Of a DNA stretch of 64,000 nt, positions 10,784 through 22,267 are shown one piece after another. The notes beneath the pieces were generated by a model. The model was not told where the DNA came from, made no database searches, and worked only from the letters and a program-made list of their open reading frames with translations. The stretch is from Phaeosaccion multiseriatum (Eukaryota > Ochrophyta, other classes). The stretch lies in the NCBI GenBank assembly GCA_965112735.1, contig OZ218951.1, forward strand, positions 620,001 to 684,000, in the 5' to 3' direction. The position numbers were made by a program, and so were the translations under genes. Position 1 is the stretch's first letter; every line of letters begins with the position of its first letter.

Positions 10784-12146
10784 TCAGCCCAGTGACTCCT
10801 CCAGCCTCTGAGCGAGGTCCGCCTTCTTCCCATCGCAGCTCAGCCCCCTGCGCTGCAGCTCCTCTTTCAGTTGGGCAACCTTCATGCGACCGACTTCGAC
10901 CGCCGTGAGCCCGTCCTGCTCCGCACCTTCTCCGTCATCGCCGTCGGCGTCATCATTGACAACTCCCACGCCATCGCCGTCATGTGCATTCGCATCTGCG
11001 CTGCCGCCTTCAGCAGCACCACTCTCAATCTCTTCCTTCTGCTCCTCCTCGTCCTCCTCCTTCTTGCCATTCTTCTTGTCATCCCGGGTGCTCTCTGTCT
11101 TGCCGTCCCTCCTGTTGTCCTCGTCCCTCACTGCAGGAGGGGGGCTCCTGCTCCTGCTCCTACTCCTACTCCTGCTCTTGCTCCTCCTCTTTGAAGCGGA
11201 CGGTGGGCGCTCTGGGCTTCTCTTCCTCCTCTTACCATCTCTCTCGGGGCTCTTACTCTTGCTACGACTCCTTCCTCTGCTCTTGCTTCGGCTGTCTCGT
11301 CTTCGCTTCTCCCGCCTGTCCGGGCTGCGGCTGTCCCTATCTCTGCGATTCGTCTCCCTGTCTCGACCCCTGTCCCTATCTCTATCCATATCCCTGCCTC
11401 TCTCCCGATCACGGTCTCGGTCTCCACCTGGCGAGGGGCTCCTCCGCCTCCTCCGGGGCGGGGAGTCCCTCGAGTCCCGCCCTCTCCCGCGATCTCTGTC
11501 ACGCGAGTAGCTTCTCCCCCCGCCCCTAGAGCCTCGTCGATCTCGATCTCGATCACGATCTCGATCACGATCTCGGCCGAAATCACGGTCCCGTGACCTC
11601 GACCTCGACCTCGACCTCGATCTCCTCCCCCATGCCCTGCCCATATCTCGCCCTCTTCCACCCCCCCCTCCTCCTCCTCCCGTTCTCCTCTTTCCCCACT
11701 CCACCGTCAGCCTCCTTCCGCTGATCTGCGTGCCGTCCAATGCATCTGAAGGGGGAAAGACATGGCGGCAACGGGAGGGAGGGCCAGAGCCGGAGAGGAA
11801 GGCACGAGCAGATTAAACGTTTAAACGGCGAAAGGAGGGATTTGGAGCGGGAGAGGTTAGGAGAGAAGCATGATCCATCGGCATCCATGGGATCACACAG
11901 AAGAAAGAGGCGAGAGAGAGAGGAGAGGGGAGGGAGAGAACGATGTAGGTGGTTCGTTTTGTTCTCACTTCTTCATTCCTCCCCACCTTTTGCGTCCTCA
12001 GCATCACCCTTCTCGTCAAACTCAACGAAGGCAAAGCGCCCCCCTCCCTTCATATCCAAATAGCAGCGCCCATACTTGAGGAAGGCCTCCTCCAGCTCAC
12101 TCCCGGAAACGTCAAAGGGTAAGTTGCCAACGAACAGCGTTGCCAT
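10784..12146 (-). CDS. RRM-RS-SAP protein, SR splicing-factor-like
   Basis: Two exons, 11987-12146 and 10784-11745, encode 373 residues. Residues 1-70 form one RNA-recognition motif with RNP2 LFVGNLP and RNP1 RFAFVEF; the intron falls just before DALDGTQISGRRLTVEWGK, the end of the domain. A long arginine/serine and Arg/Asp domain follows (about 75-265), with runs of SRSRSRSRS and DRDRDRDR. An acidic stretch then leads to a C-terminal SAP motif (MKVAQLKEELQRRGL, DGKKADLAQRLEE), a DNA/RNA-binding helix pair. RRM plus RS is the layout of SR proteins that bind exonic enhancers and help assemble spliceosomes in the nucleus. The added SAP motif is unusual for classical SR proteins. The gene diverges from the zeaxanthin epoxidase gene. 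Confidence 0.9.
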
Positions 12147-12818
12147 GATAGGATCGATCCTTCCGTACAGGTAGGAAGCTTCTGTGGATGATGAAAACTA
12201 GCTTCAACGCCACAGTCCTTCTCCTTCACACCTACACCTCCCTCCTCTCCCCACTCCTATTCGACAAGGACAGTGCGAGAGCAGCAGAAGCGGAGCAGGA
12301 CGTCTTTCAGCAACTTGGGCAGCAGCAGCAGCAGCGGACACCCATCATTCACTACATAAGGTTACGTACCTTGGCCTCCCCCCCTGGGCATATGTTGGTG
12401 TTTGTCAGAAGGGATCTCCCTCAAATTCATCAGAGAGTGTACCACCAAAGAAAAGAACAGCAAAACAGAGACAAGAACTGACAGGACTTTGCTTGCGGTT
12501 TGTGCTGTGGAGAGGGAGAGGAACGGCACCAGAACAGGGCGCTATTAAGTTGAGCCGAGCTTGTCAGACGCAACAGCTCAGCAAGCGACCTTTTGATACC
12601 ACCTTTTCTGAGGAACGACTGAACCAATTAATTTAGAAGCAGCGCTAGCAGTAAGGAGCTGAGGAAGCATTGTGTGTCGGGGCTGTGGTTGAAGAAGCAT
12701 TAGCAGTGATGCCAGGAAAATAATGGCCTCTTGAATCTGAGACTCCAAATTGTACCTATAATTCGGCGAGCTACACCCAGGACGCCTAGGAAGCTGAGAG
12801 TTGAGGGAATTGTTAGCC
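12147..12818. promoter_or_regulatory. Divergent region between SR-like gene and zeaxanthin epoxidase
   Basis: 672 bases between opposite start codons. A short CAG tract lies at about 12318-12336. Upstream ATGs on the plus strand (for example 12188) lead to short frames unrelated to the downstream gene. No clear promoter motif was identified. Confidence 0.5.
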
Positions 12819-15800
12819 ATGAAGGCCTCTCTAATCGGAGCAGCCTTGATCGGGGTGGGAACTCCTGCCGCATTCGCCTTCTCCTTCGCCCCCAGCACCA
12901 GCAGCGCGTTGGCCCCGTCAACACATGTTAGCAGCAGAGGTGGCAGCAGAAGTGCATGGAGCACGCGCAAGAGCGCAGCAGTAGCGGTGGGGGCGGCAAG
13001 AATAGGGGGAGCAGCAGGAGCAGGAGCTAGAGGGGCCTCCTTGATGAAGATGGCAGTGGTGGACGAGATTTCGGCAGAGAACCCGCTCAAGGTGGTGGTG
13101 GCTGGAGGAGGCGTGGGAGGCCTCATGACTGCTCGCCATCTGCAAAACATGGGCATGGATGTAAGTTGGTTTGAGAGCCCAGCGTAGTCAGGGTTTCGCC
13201 TACCCGCTATGCAGCCCCCTTTGGCTCACATACTCTGACCTTTTGTCACTCGCCCACGGCATTTGTGGTGCCAACAACTGAGTATCGCCTACCACCACCA
13301 CTGCTGTTTTTGCATTGGGTTTTCTCTCTAGCATCCTCTCCCACTCATCCTTTCGGGCTGGAAAGCATGTAGATTGTCGACCTTAATCCCCCCCCCTATT
13401 CCCGTCTTTAGGTGACTGTATTCGAGCGAACGAACCAGTTCCGGCGCTTCGGCGGGCCGATCCAGCTGGCCTCCAACGCGCTGTCCACCATCAAAGCCAT
13501 CGACGCGAAGCTGTTCGACGAGCTCATGGAGTACTTCACATTCACAGGAGTGCGCACCTGCGGCATCAAGGACGGTATCCGCACGGAGTGGTACTCCAAG
13601 TTCACAGCCATCCCCTTCATGGCAGAGGTGAGTGAGTGAGTGAGTGAATGAGTGAGTGGGTTTTGCCTTTGAGGCAAGGAGGATTAACTATCTCCTCTCC
13701 CACTCTCTCTCTCTCTCTGTGCGTTTCTGTGAAGGAACAAGTAGGCCTCTCTATGTGTTTGTGTCTGTGTCTTACGTATTCAAGAAAGAGACTTCCCACC
13801 CAACCCAGCTCACCCCCTTACCCAACAACAACAACAACAACAACAGATGAACAGCCTGCCCTACACGGGCGTGATCGACCGCCCCGACCTGCAGAAGGTG
13901 CTGCTGGGGCTCATCGGCGACGGCGTCGTAGAGAACGCCAAGACCGTCAAGTCATATAAGAACTTGGGAGACGGCCAGGGGGTGGAGGTGAGTGAGATAG
14001 AGAGTGAGTGAGGGAGGGAGTGAGGGAGGGTGGGAGGGAGGGAGGGTGGGAGGGAGGGAGGGTGGGGCAGTGAGTGGGTGAGTGAGTGAATGTGGGGGAG
14101 GGAGGGAGGGAGGGAGGGAGGGAGGGAGGGTGGGAGGGAGGGTGGGAGGGAGGGTGGGAGGGAGGGAGGGAGGGTGGCAGGGTGGGGCAGTGAGTGGGTG
14201 AGTGAGTGAATGTGGGAGACGAGCAGGGGGTGGAGGTGAATGAGTGACATAGTGAGTGAGGGAGGGAAGGAGGCAGGCAGGCTGGGGCCAGTGAATGAGT
14301 GAGTGAGTGAGTGAGTGAGTGAGTGAAAAAATGTGAAAGACGGGAAAGGGTGGAGGTGAATGAGGGAGGCAGGGAGGCAGGAGGGGTGGAGGTGAGGCAG
14401 AGGTGAGGCAGAGTTGAAGGTGAGGGAGGGACGAGGGAGGGGTGAGGGAGTAAGAGAGGGAGGGAGGAAGAGAGGGAGGGAGGGAGGGAGGGACGGAGGG
14501 AGGGAGGGACGGAGGGAGGGACGGAGGGAGGGACGGAGGGAGGGAGGGACGGATGGAGGGAGGGACGGATGGAGGAGGAGAGGGAGGGAGTGAGCATGGG
14601 AGGGAGGGAGGGAGGAAGGGAGAGAGGGGAGGGAGGGAGGGAGGCAGATGGAGGGAGGGAGGGAGGCAGATGGAGGGAGGGAGGAAGCAAGTCACTGATA
14701 CAGTGGGCGGTGTCCGGGTGAGTGAGGAGCGATGGAAAGGAGGCTTAATGCTAAGGCTGCTTGTGAGGGTCCCCTTTTGGGTGTTTTTCGAGCTGACGTG
14801 TTCACCTCTCGCCCCCCCCCTTCTCCACCACTGCTGCTGTTACCTCTGCTTGTCTGTACCTCTGCACTGCGCAGGTGACGCTAGAGGATGGTGAGGTGCA
14901 GCACTGCGATGTGTTGCTCGGGGCAGACGGCATTTGGTCGCAGGTAAGGGAGGGAGAGGTCACCGAAGAAGGAAGGAGTGAGCATGTGGGATGGTTGCGG
15001 ATCTTGGTTGGTTAGCGGGTTGGTAACGGGGGGCCGCCCTGTCCTATCACACCCGGCCACTTACTCTCCCCCCCCCCCCCCGCCGTGCTTAGGTGCGAGC
15101 TCAGATGTGGGACGAGCCTTTGAAGGGAGGAAGCTCCACAGCTTACAGCGGCTACACCGTCTTCGCTGGCGAGGTGAGATAGGGACCACAGAATGAAGCA
15201 GGACGGGGGTGGGGTAGACCCAAGTACAGGGAGGAGGGCCTGAGATTGAGTTTTACTGGGGCATCAGGGAGGGATGCCATGGAAGGAGAGAATGGGGACG
15301 GAGGAAGGTCAGACTGACTAGTCAGACCGGACCGACTAGCCAGAGGAAGGTCTGACTGACTAGTACTCACCGCGGTGGTGAAGTACTGTTGGTGCTGCAC
15401 ATTTTACTGCTATCCTAAAACACCTTCCTCGGCCTCCCCCATCGCAATTTTCGATGCATACGTCCTGGGCGTGCTTGGGTCCCTCCCCTTCAGGCGGTGT
15501 ACGAGCCCAAGGACTACTGGGATGTTGGCTACAAGGTGTACATCGGCCCCGGGCAGTACTTCGTCACAAGTGACGTGGGCCAGGGTCGTATGCAGGTGGG
15601 TGGTACCGAAGGGGCAGAGGGAATGGTATGTGTTCTTGGGATCCCATGCCGCCCCCCCCATTTTGTCAGCCAAGTGGATGGGTCAGTGCCAACTGGTCGG
15701 TACGGACAGTCTATCTCACTGTTTGTGTGCGTGTGTGTGTGTGCGTGTGCTGTTAAATATGACTCCCTCAGTGGTACGCCTTCTTGGCGCTGCCCCCCGG

Positions 15801-16795
15801 GTCCAAGGCGCGCGAGGACAACATCAAGTACCTCCGCGATCGCTTCACGGTACGTCACAGCACAGGCCCTTGCGTGACCTTACGTAACCTTCAGCCTAAG
15901 GGACATGAGAGTGTACGTCTTTGCTGTGTTCCTTTTGCGTTAGGCACGAGACCCTTGCGAGGTCCAAATGCGGGGTATCTTGCCTTCTATCACCCACTCG
16001 GTGCTCGCATTCTATGCTCAACCCCCTCCCCTCCCTCGCTGCTCTGTTGTTCATCCTCTTGTTGGGCGTCTTTGGTGCCCATTTGTGCAGGGCTGGTCGC
16101 CAGAGATCCACGAGGCGCTGGACTCGACCTCTCTGGACGATGTGGAACAGAGGGACCTCTATGACAGGTGCGTGGGAGGAGTGGTGGAGGTGGAGGCAGG
16201 AACTTCATTGACTTACAGGAATCAACCTAGGACTTACGTTTGTGTGTGTGGAGAAGTAGAGGGGTGGAGAGGGCCTGCGTCAGTGATTGGGTTGAGAGGG
16301 AGGATGGCGGGTGGAGAGGGGACAGAGGTGGGGGAGGCTTATGGCGTTGTAGGCTGAATTAGCATGGTAGTGAGTTTGAACAAGGGCATGACACTGCTTA
16401 CTCGGTTTGGCTCGTGTCCTAATCTGAATCTCCCCCCCGTTTTGTCCACCTCCCTGCTCTGTGTCTGTCAACAGGAAACCATCGATTTTCAAGTCGTGGA
16501 GCGACGGGCAAGTGTCTCTGATGGGAGACGCGTGCCACCCAATGATGCCCAACCTTGGCCAGGGAGGCTGCCAGGCCATGGAGGACGGCTACGTTGTTAC
16601 AAACATGCTCGCTGAGCTCAAGAGTAGGAAAGAGGTGAGTTTGAGTTCCATTGATTCTGTGCCGTCGTCGCTCGCCTGTTCTTCTTCTTCTTCTTCTTCT
16701 TCTTCTTCTTCTTCTTCTTCTTCTTCTTCTTCTTCCTTTTGTCCATCTTTCCCTTCCTCCCTTCTATGTGTCCCGTCTCCCCGTCACGTCTTTCT

Positions 16796-16838
<43 letters not shown>

Positions 16839-17781
16839 GTGGCGCCTCCTCCCCTCCCTCCTCTCCCCGTCTCTGTCTTCTCTCTGCCTTACAACCCTGC
16901 TCAGATCGAGGGCACACTTAAGGCATACTATGCCAAGCGCATCGGCAGGACCGCCATCGTCCAGGGCCTCAGCCGCCTGGCGAGCGACCTCATTATCAAC
17001 CAGTTTGACACACCCGCCAAGGTGTGTATATGGGTGTGAGCCTTTAAAGGCGTTGGAGGGGAGAGGGCGGGGAGTGTGGTGGGTGGGATGTGGGACGTGG
17101 AGAGAAGGAGCGTGGAGGGGTGTGCAGTTAGAGGCATGTGTTCAGCAGGCGGCCGCGGTGCTGCCACTTGTCATACAGAGGTGGAGACACGAGTTGGTCA
17201 TGAGAAATGGTGCAAGATTCTCACCAAGCGTAACCTCCTACTCCCGACGTTACCGTTCCGTAACCGCCTTGCAGATCACACTGAGCCCCTTCAAGGTTGA
17301 CGTCCCGGGCGGCATCAAGAGCCTGCTCACCGTGATGATGAAGCCCGCCATGCCGGTCATTTTCCTGGCGCAGTTTGCCTACCTTTACTCCTTCCACCCC
17401 GTCCGCTTCGCTAAGGACGAGGTGGAGCAGATCGTGAAGGACGCGGAGGGCAGGGCTCGAAAGGTGGGTGAGCTTGAGTCCCCCCCGGGTGGGGTTGGGA
17501 GAAGGAGGAATCGACAGTGGTGTGGTTGTGGTGGTGATGTTGTCGCTGCTCTCTTGCGATGTTCTTCCTTTGTGTGCTTTCATGTTTGGTTTCTGCGCTG
17601 GGATGTGGTCCTTCCTTTCCCAAACTCTAAGCCCAACTCAACTAACTCCTGACTGGACTACTCGTCTCTTGTGTCTCTCTTTGTCTCGAATGAATAGGGT
17701 GCTGCCAAGACATGGGCGGACGCGAAGGAGGACGGATCCTTCGGGAAGGGCAGGGTGAGGGGCGCCAAGCAGTTCGCATAA
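12819..17781 (+). CDS. ZEP: Zeaxanthin epoxidase-like FAD monooxygenase, plastid
   Basis: Twelve exons: 12819-13160, 13412-13627, 13847-13987, 14875-14943, 15093-15173, 15494-15595, 15772-15849, 16091-16167, 16475-16634, 16905-17021, 17275-17463, 17698-17781; 551 residues in frame. A signal peptide ends AAFAFSFAP, an ASAFAP-type plastid signal, followed by a Ser/Gly/Ala-rich transit region. The catalytic core has the FAD Rossmann motif VVVAGGGVGGL (about residues 92-102), VTVFER, the YTGVIDRPDLQKVLL segment, LLGADGIWSQVR, GRMQWYAF and the second FAD motif LMGDACHPMMPNLGQGGC. These match zeaxanthin epoxidase, which adds epoxide groups to zeaxanthin in the xanthophyll cycle. There is no C-terminal FHA domain as in land plants; the protein ends about 90 residues after a hydrophobic PAMPVIFLAQFAYLYS segment. 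Another family member of heterokont ZEP paralogues cannot be excluded. Confidence 0.92.
13988..14695. repeat. GAGT/GGGA minisatellite filling intron 3 of ZEP
   Basis: The 887-base intron 13988-14874 begins at the donor GTGAGT and passes directly into GAGTGAGT and GGGAGGGA repeats. A longer unit (GGGTGGGGCAGTGAGTGGGT and following bases) appears at about 14060 and 14180, and degenerate copies of the exon 3 end plus donor occur at about 14213 and 14335. Confidence 0.9.
16680..16735. repeat. (TTC)n microsatellite in intron 9 of ZEP
   Basis: About 18 TTC units shortly after the donor at 16635, followed by a CT run at 16806-16833; both add to the pyrimidine content of the intron. Confidence 0.95.
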
Positions 17782-18367
17782 GGCACTGAAGCGGTCGCTG
17801 GCGACGACTGAAGTGTGATCTTCCAGACACCCACTTCCAGCGCAGTGGGGGGGGTGGGGGGGGCTGCCGAATTGGCAGCTTGGCGAGGGAAGGGGCTGTG
17901 TGTGTAGGAGCTTATATTTATATACGATAGGAGCGAGGCGCCCAATCCCCGGAGAATCTGGGGTATAGACCAACAAGTGTTCATTGTATGTGTGGGGAGG
18001 GCCGGGAGAGCGGGCTGCGGTAGGGCTGTGGTACACCAGGGTCCATCGCGCTGTAGAAATTGAGTGTTAAGTTAAGACTATAGATAAGAAAGAGAAGAAC
18101 GAAGGGTAGATGTAGCGGCCCTCCTTCCCTGGTAATAGTCCCTTCTTTTAGGCGAGTTACATAAAAGATTAAAGATCACGGTGGTGCTTCTAGAACACCC
18201 CCTCACCATCGATAAACACACCCGTGGCTGTGGCTGTACCATACGCTCCAAGAGGATAAGAAACAGGAGAAAAAAAAACGAAGAGAAGGACGTAATAGTA
18301 ATCCGCCGTCGGACGATAGGATGAACGTTACACACGAGGTTAGAAGCTTAATGGGCTTCAGTTTAAC
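17782..18367. other. Intergenic between ZEP and the EF-hand-like gene
   Basis: 586 bases between two genes on the same strand. It holds the ZEP 3' region and the next promoter. A G-run (17847-17861) and AT-richer stretches (17910-17935, 18060-18120) are visible; no gene is seen. Confidence 0.5.
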
Positions 18368-21300
18368 ATGGGGGCCAAGAGCAGCAAAGAGCTGACTTCG
18401 CTCCGCTGTCGCGTGGCGGAGCTGGAGTCTCAGAAGAGGGAGATGGCGAAGAACTCGCAGCAGCAGCAGGACGAGCTGTACCAACTCGCGGAGGACGAGA
18501 GGGCTGCGACGCATGAGCTGCTGCGCGACAAGGACGTGTTGCAGCTGCGCAACGAGCTTCTCACAGACATGGTGGCTTCGGAGCAGGTGGGAAGAGAGAC
18601 ATGGACGGCAACACACTCCACCATGCATCGCCAACTCCTCGCCCACCTCATCCTATTACTCTTGTGCAGGTGGCGGTGAAGCTGCACAAAAAGAGGAGCG
18701 ACGCCCTCAAGTGGGAGCTTCTGCGCAGCGGCACCTCCCAAGAGTCGATGGACTGCATGGCGAAGGAGGTGCCTGCGCTGGGCAAGACTCTCTCCGAGAG
18801 AGGGCCCACCACCACCACCAACTGCGAGATGGCAGACTCGGTTGAGAAAATGGTGCGTGGGGTGGAGTGTTCGATGAGGTTGGATGTTCATCGCCCACAG
18901 AGGCGATGATGCATTTGCTGGTTTCCTGTGGTCTTTGTTTTTTGTGTGGTTTCTTTCCCTCTGACCCCTCCATTCTCTCTCTCCCTTTCCCTCCATTCCC
19001 ATCCCCTCAATCTGTCTCCATCCCTTCTCTGTGTCCCTCTGTCCCTTCTCTCTACCTGTTACCCTCCTTCTCAATCTCTCTCTCCCTCTCACCCCCTCCC
19101 CCCCTCGGCCCCCAACCCCGCTCCCCTGCAGACGCTCTTGGCGCAAAGGATGAAGAAGGAGCTCCTGGAGGCCTTTGTGGCTCGGGACCGCACCCCCTCC
19201 AATCCCGGAGGGCTCATATCGGGCATGGACTTCAAAGACGCTCTGAAGGAGGCAGTACCTGAGCTACCCAGAGAGGACAGAGAGCTCCTCATGTTGCGCT
19301 TCCTGCCCGACACGTAAGCGCTAACGCACCCAACGCACGCACGCACGCACGCACACACACACGCACGCACCATGTGTATCAGCGTCGCTAGGTAGAAAGC
19401 TTTCCCTATCCGTCCCCTCCCTCTGTCCTTCAGCCTGACTGAGCTGCATGCTTTCCTCCCAACCCCATCCGCCCGCTATCTGCATGTATCCACCCATCTT
19501 CCTACCTACAGGCGAGAGGGCGAGGAGGAGGACGAGAAGGAGGAGGCCCTCCATGTCATCAACTACAACGACTTCTTGCAGTTTTTCCGACGGCGGGCAG
19601 CGAGGCGCCACCTGCGGGGAGCCGTTACATCCCTGGTGGAGTGGCAGAAGGGACAGACCATGATGCTGGCCTCCGGCGACGGCGGCGGACGACAACATTC
19701 GGCGCCTTCCTTCGGGGGGGAGGAGAGCGGGTCCAGCTTCATGGCCCTCGCCAAGGACGCGCAGATCGCAGCGACGATGCGCAAGGCAGCCGAAGCCCTC
19801 GCCGCCCCCTCACTGGAGGCGTGTCTCGCCACGCTCAGGGACAAGCTCGAGGGGAGAGTGGAGCTGCTGGAGCACGGGCTGAGGAGACGCTCACGGCAGC
19901 TGAGGGGGAAAGGCGCGGGGATGGACGACGAGGAAGAAGACGTGGAGGAGGACGAGGAAGAGGACGACGAACAGGCCCCTTACCTCCCCACCGGGGTGTT
20001 CGCGGAGGTCCTGCACGAGTTGGTGCCGAGCTTTAAGCGGAGTGAGCGGAAGGTCATTTACGGGGCTTTTGCGCGAGACGGGCAAATCAACACACGTCTC
20101 TTCCTCATCGAGCTTCGCAAGGGCAGACGGGCATCTCCAGGGCGGCCGGCGGCGGGGCAGCAGAACAGGAGGCGAAGCAGCGCCAGCGAGAGGGCCCCCC
20201 AGCGGAGAGAGAGCCTTTTGTCGCCACAGTCGACTGGAAGAGAAGGCTTCCGCACGGATCGAGCGGCGGTGGGAATGGAACCCGAGGAGGTGGATGCCGT
20301 CCTTGATGCGATGGCGAAGGTGCTGGAGGAGGAGGAGAGGGAGGACGGCGCAGGGGAGGGGGTGAGACGCTGGATAGAGGTGTTTGAGGATCGCGACCCC
20401 AACAACTATCGGAGCGTCAGCCACGAGGAGTTCAGAGAGGTGCTGCTGGAGCTCTGTCCTGACACCACGGATCGAGAGTGCGACGGGGTGTTCGAGGACT
20501 TTGCAGAGCTGCTTGTTGCGGGCGACCCTCCTCTCTCTCCTCCTGGTCGGGATGGCGACGGGGAGGCGAGGAAACCGAAGGCCCCTCCTCCCTCCGCCGC
20601 TGTGAACTACGATGAGTTTATGCAAGAGCTGCGAGAGAGACTGTCTAACAGTGGTGCGAGGACAGGCGCCAAGGCAGGGGGGGGGGGAGGGTTCGGAGTC
20701 GGTGCCACCGTTGAGGTTAGGCACGAGACGGGCGGTGGAGGGTCGAGTCAGAGCGTGGCGTGGAGGAGAGCCATCATCGAAAAGAGAAAGGAGACCGCCA
20801 CAGGCCCTAACAACACGGGGCCGAACAGCAACGGAGGAGGAGGGGGGGTTCGAGTGACCTTCACGGTGAGGTACATCGAGACGGGCAAGATCCAAAAGGG
20901 GGTGCCCAAGGCCGACGTACGCGAGTTGGTGCTCTACGGACTCGAAGCCGACGCCGCCGCCACCGTGGCCGCTGCCGCCGCAGCCAAGAAGGGAACCCTG
21001 CAGGAGAAGATCAAGGCCGTCTTCTCGTGCTGTGGGGGCGGCGGGGCAACGGACCAGGTGGTGAAGAATGCACACGCTCGTCAGGAGACAGCAGCAGGAG
21101 GACCGCCCAGCAAATCCAGCAAGCGAGGGGGCTCAAAGCAAGGGGGTCTCGGCGCTACCTCCGACACTCTGCCCGAGACTCCTATGAGTGCCGTGACGAT
21201 GAACGTGAGCGCCTCCTCTGGTCTCAGCCCGGCCGTACGGGACCGGCGAGAGAGTGGTAGGCAAGGGCAAGGGGGCGGGCGAAGGAGGGGCTTAGGCAAC

Positions 21301-22094
21301 GGGGGAGGAAGCGAGCATGTTCGCTTCGGGGGTGAGGAGAGCGACTACGGCGGCCGGAGTGAGGAGGAGAGCTTCGATAGCCAGAGTTACTACAGTAGCG
21401 GGCAGGACAGCAGCGTCGAGGGAGGTCGGAGACGTCGGGGGGGGGGGCGGCAGGTGAGAGAGGAGAGAAGCCGCGTGGTACATGAGCAGGGGGTTCCCAT
21501 ACGTTAGGGGTGTTTGCTCGGCTAGGGTCTTTCTTTCCCCCCCTTTTCCCCCAGAAGTGGTTACTCCGTGGGGCTGACTTTGAACCCGTACCCTTCCATT
21601 GAACCCGCAAACAGGAGTATCCTCGAGCGGAGTTCGGCCACCCTTCGCCCGAGCTGCTGCTGAGCGACGGCGAGAGTAGCCAGGGCCTGACACCTCTGTC
21701 CGGCCCACCAGCCTCCGTGTCTGCTCGTCGAGACAGCCACAACCGCGACATCAACCACATGAGCGCTTCCTCGCGGCGCCGGAGGAGCGAGCACCAACAC
21801 TCGCAGCACAAGCGGCAGAGGGCAGGGAGGACGGGAGGGGCGGTCAGAATGAAGCAGCAGGGAGGAGACGAGCTGCGGGTAATGCAGCAGCGCGGTCAGG
21901 GCACTCAGGCAGGGAGGAGGGGCTCCGCGCTGGCATCCTCTTTGGGCCACACGAATGGCGGAGGAGGAGGTGGAGGAGGAGGTGGAGGAGGCTTGGGTGC
22001 GTCCACGCTACGGGAGAAGATGAGCATGTATAAGGACATGAAGCACACGTTGGGAGCCACCCCGCCCAGGAGAACAGCCGGGGAGATGCACTGA
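18368..22094 (+). CDS. Large protein with EF-hand-like segments and myristoylation-type N-terminus
   Basis: Exons 18368-18586, 18670-18852, 19132-19313, 19512-21453 and 21615-22094 join to 1001 residues. The start MGAKSSK fits the N-myristoylation pattern (Gly2, Ser6). Residues 10-70 are a coiled coil. Several segments look like degenerate EF-hands, for example FEDRDPNNYRSVSHEEF with the acid and Gly positions only partly kept, and the pairs ending NYDEFMQEL and NYNDFLQFF; calcium binding is uncertain. At about residues 590-660 a TVEVRH...VRYIETGKIQKGVPKADVREL segment resembles a Tudor/Agenet-like barrel. The rest is Gly/Ser/Arg-rich low complexity, ending with a helix REKMSMYKDMKHTLGA. A membrane-anchored scaffold or calcium-responsive protein is one reading; no family name is assigned. 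Using the last intron replaces an earlier stop at 21507 and keeps phase. Confidence 0.75.
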
Positions 22095-22137
22095 GGGAGG
22101 TGTGAGGCAGGCAGGCAGGTGGGTAGGTAGACAGGCC

Positions 22138-22267
22138 GGCAGGCTACTTGGCTGATTCCGCGTCTTTCGTCGTGTTTTCTGTTGTTGGGTTTATACACTA
22201 ATAGGCAGGCTACTTCGCTGATTGCGCGTGTTTCGTCGTGCCCTTCTGTTGGGTTTATACACTAATA
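22138..22267. repeat. Tandem direct duplication of about 65 bp
   Basis: Copy 1 at 22138-22203 and copy 2 at 22204-22267 both begin GGCAGGCTACTT and end GGGTTTATACACTAATA. They differ by a few substitutions and a small indel (TTTTCTGTTG versus CCCTTCTG). Located just after the stop of the EF-hand-like gene, probably in its 3' UTR or terminator region. Confidence 0.9.

Noticed and set aside
10784-11740. Reading the RS region as a plus-strand Leu/Ser-rich membrane protein
   Set aside because: The minus-strand frame gives an RRM joined by a proper intron, an RS domain and a SAP motif; the plus-strand frame is the shadow of AGA/CGG codons.
13947-14695. Two 247-codon antisense frames of Leu/Pro/Ser/His repeats
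   Set aside because: They come from the GGGA/GAGT intron repeat of ZEP on the opposite strand.
19891-21075. 394-codon antisense frame
   Set aside because: Opposite the long exon of the EF-hand-like gene, which has intact phases and recognisable segments; the antisense translation shows none.
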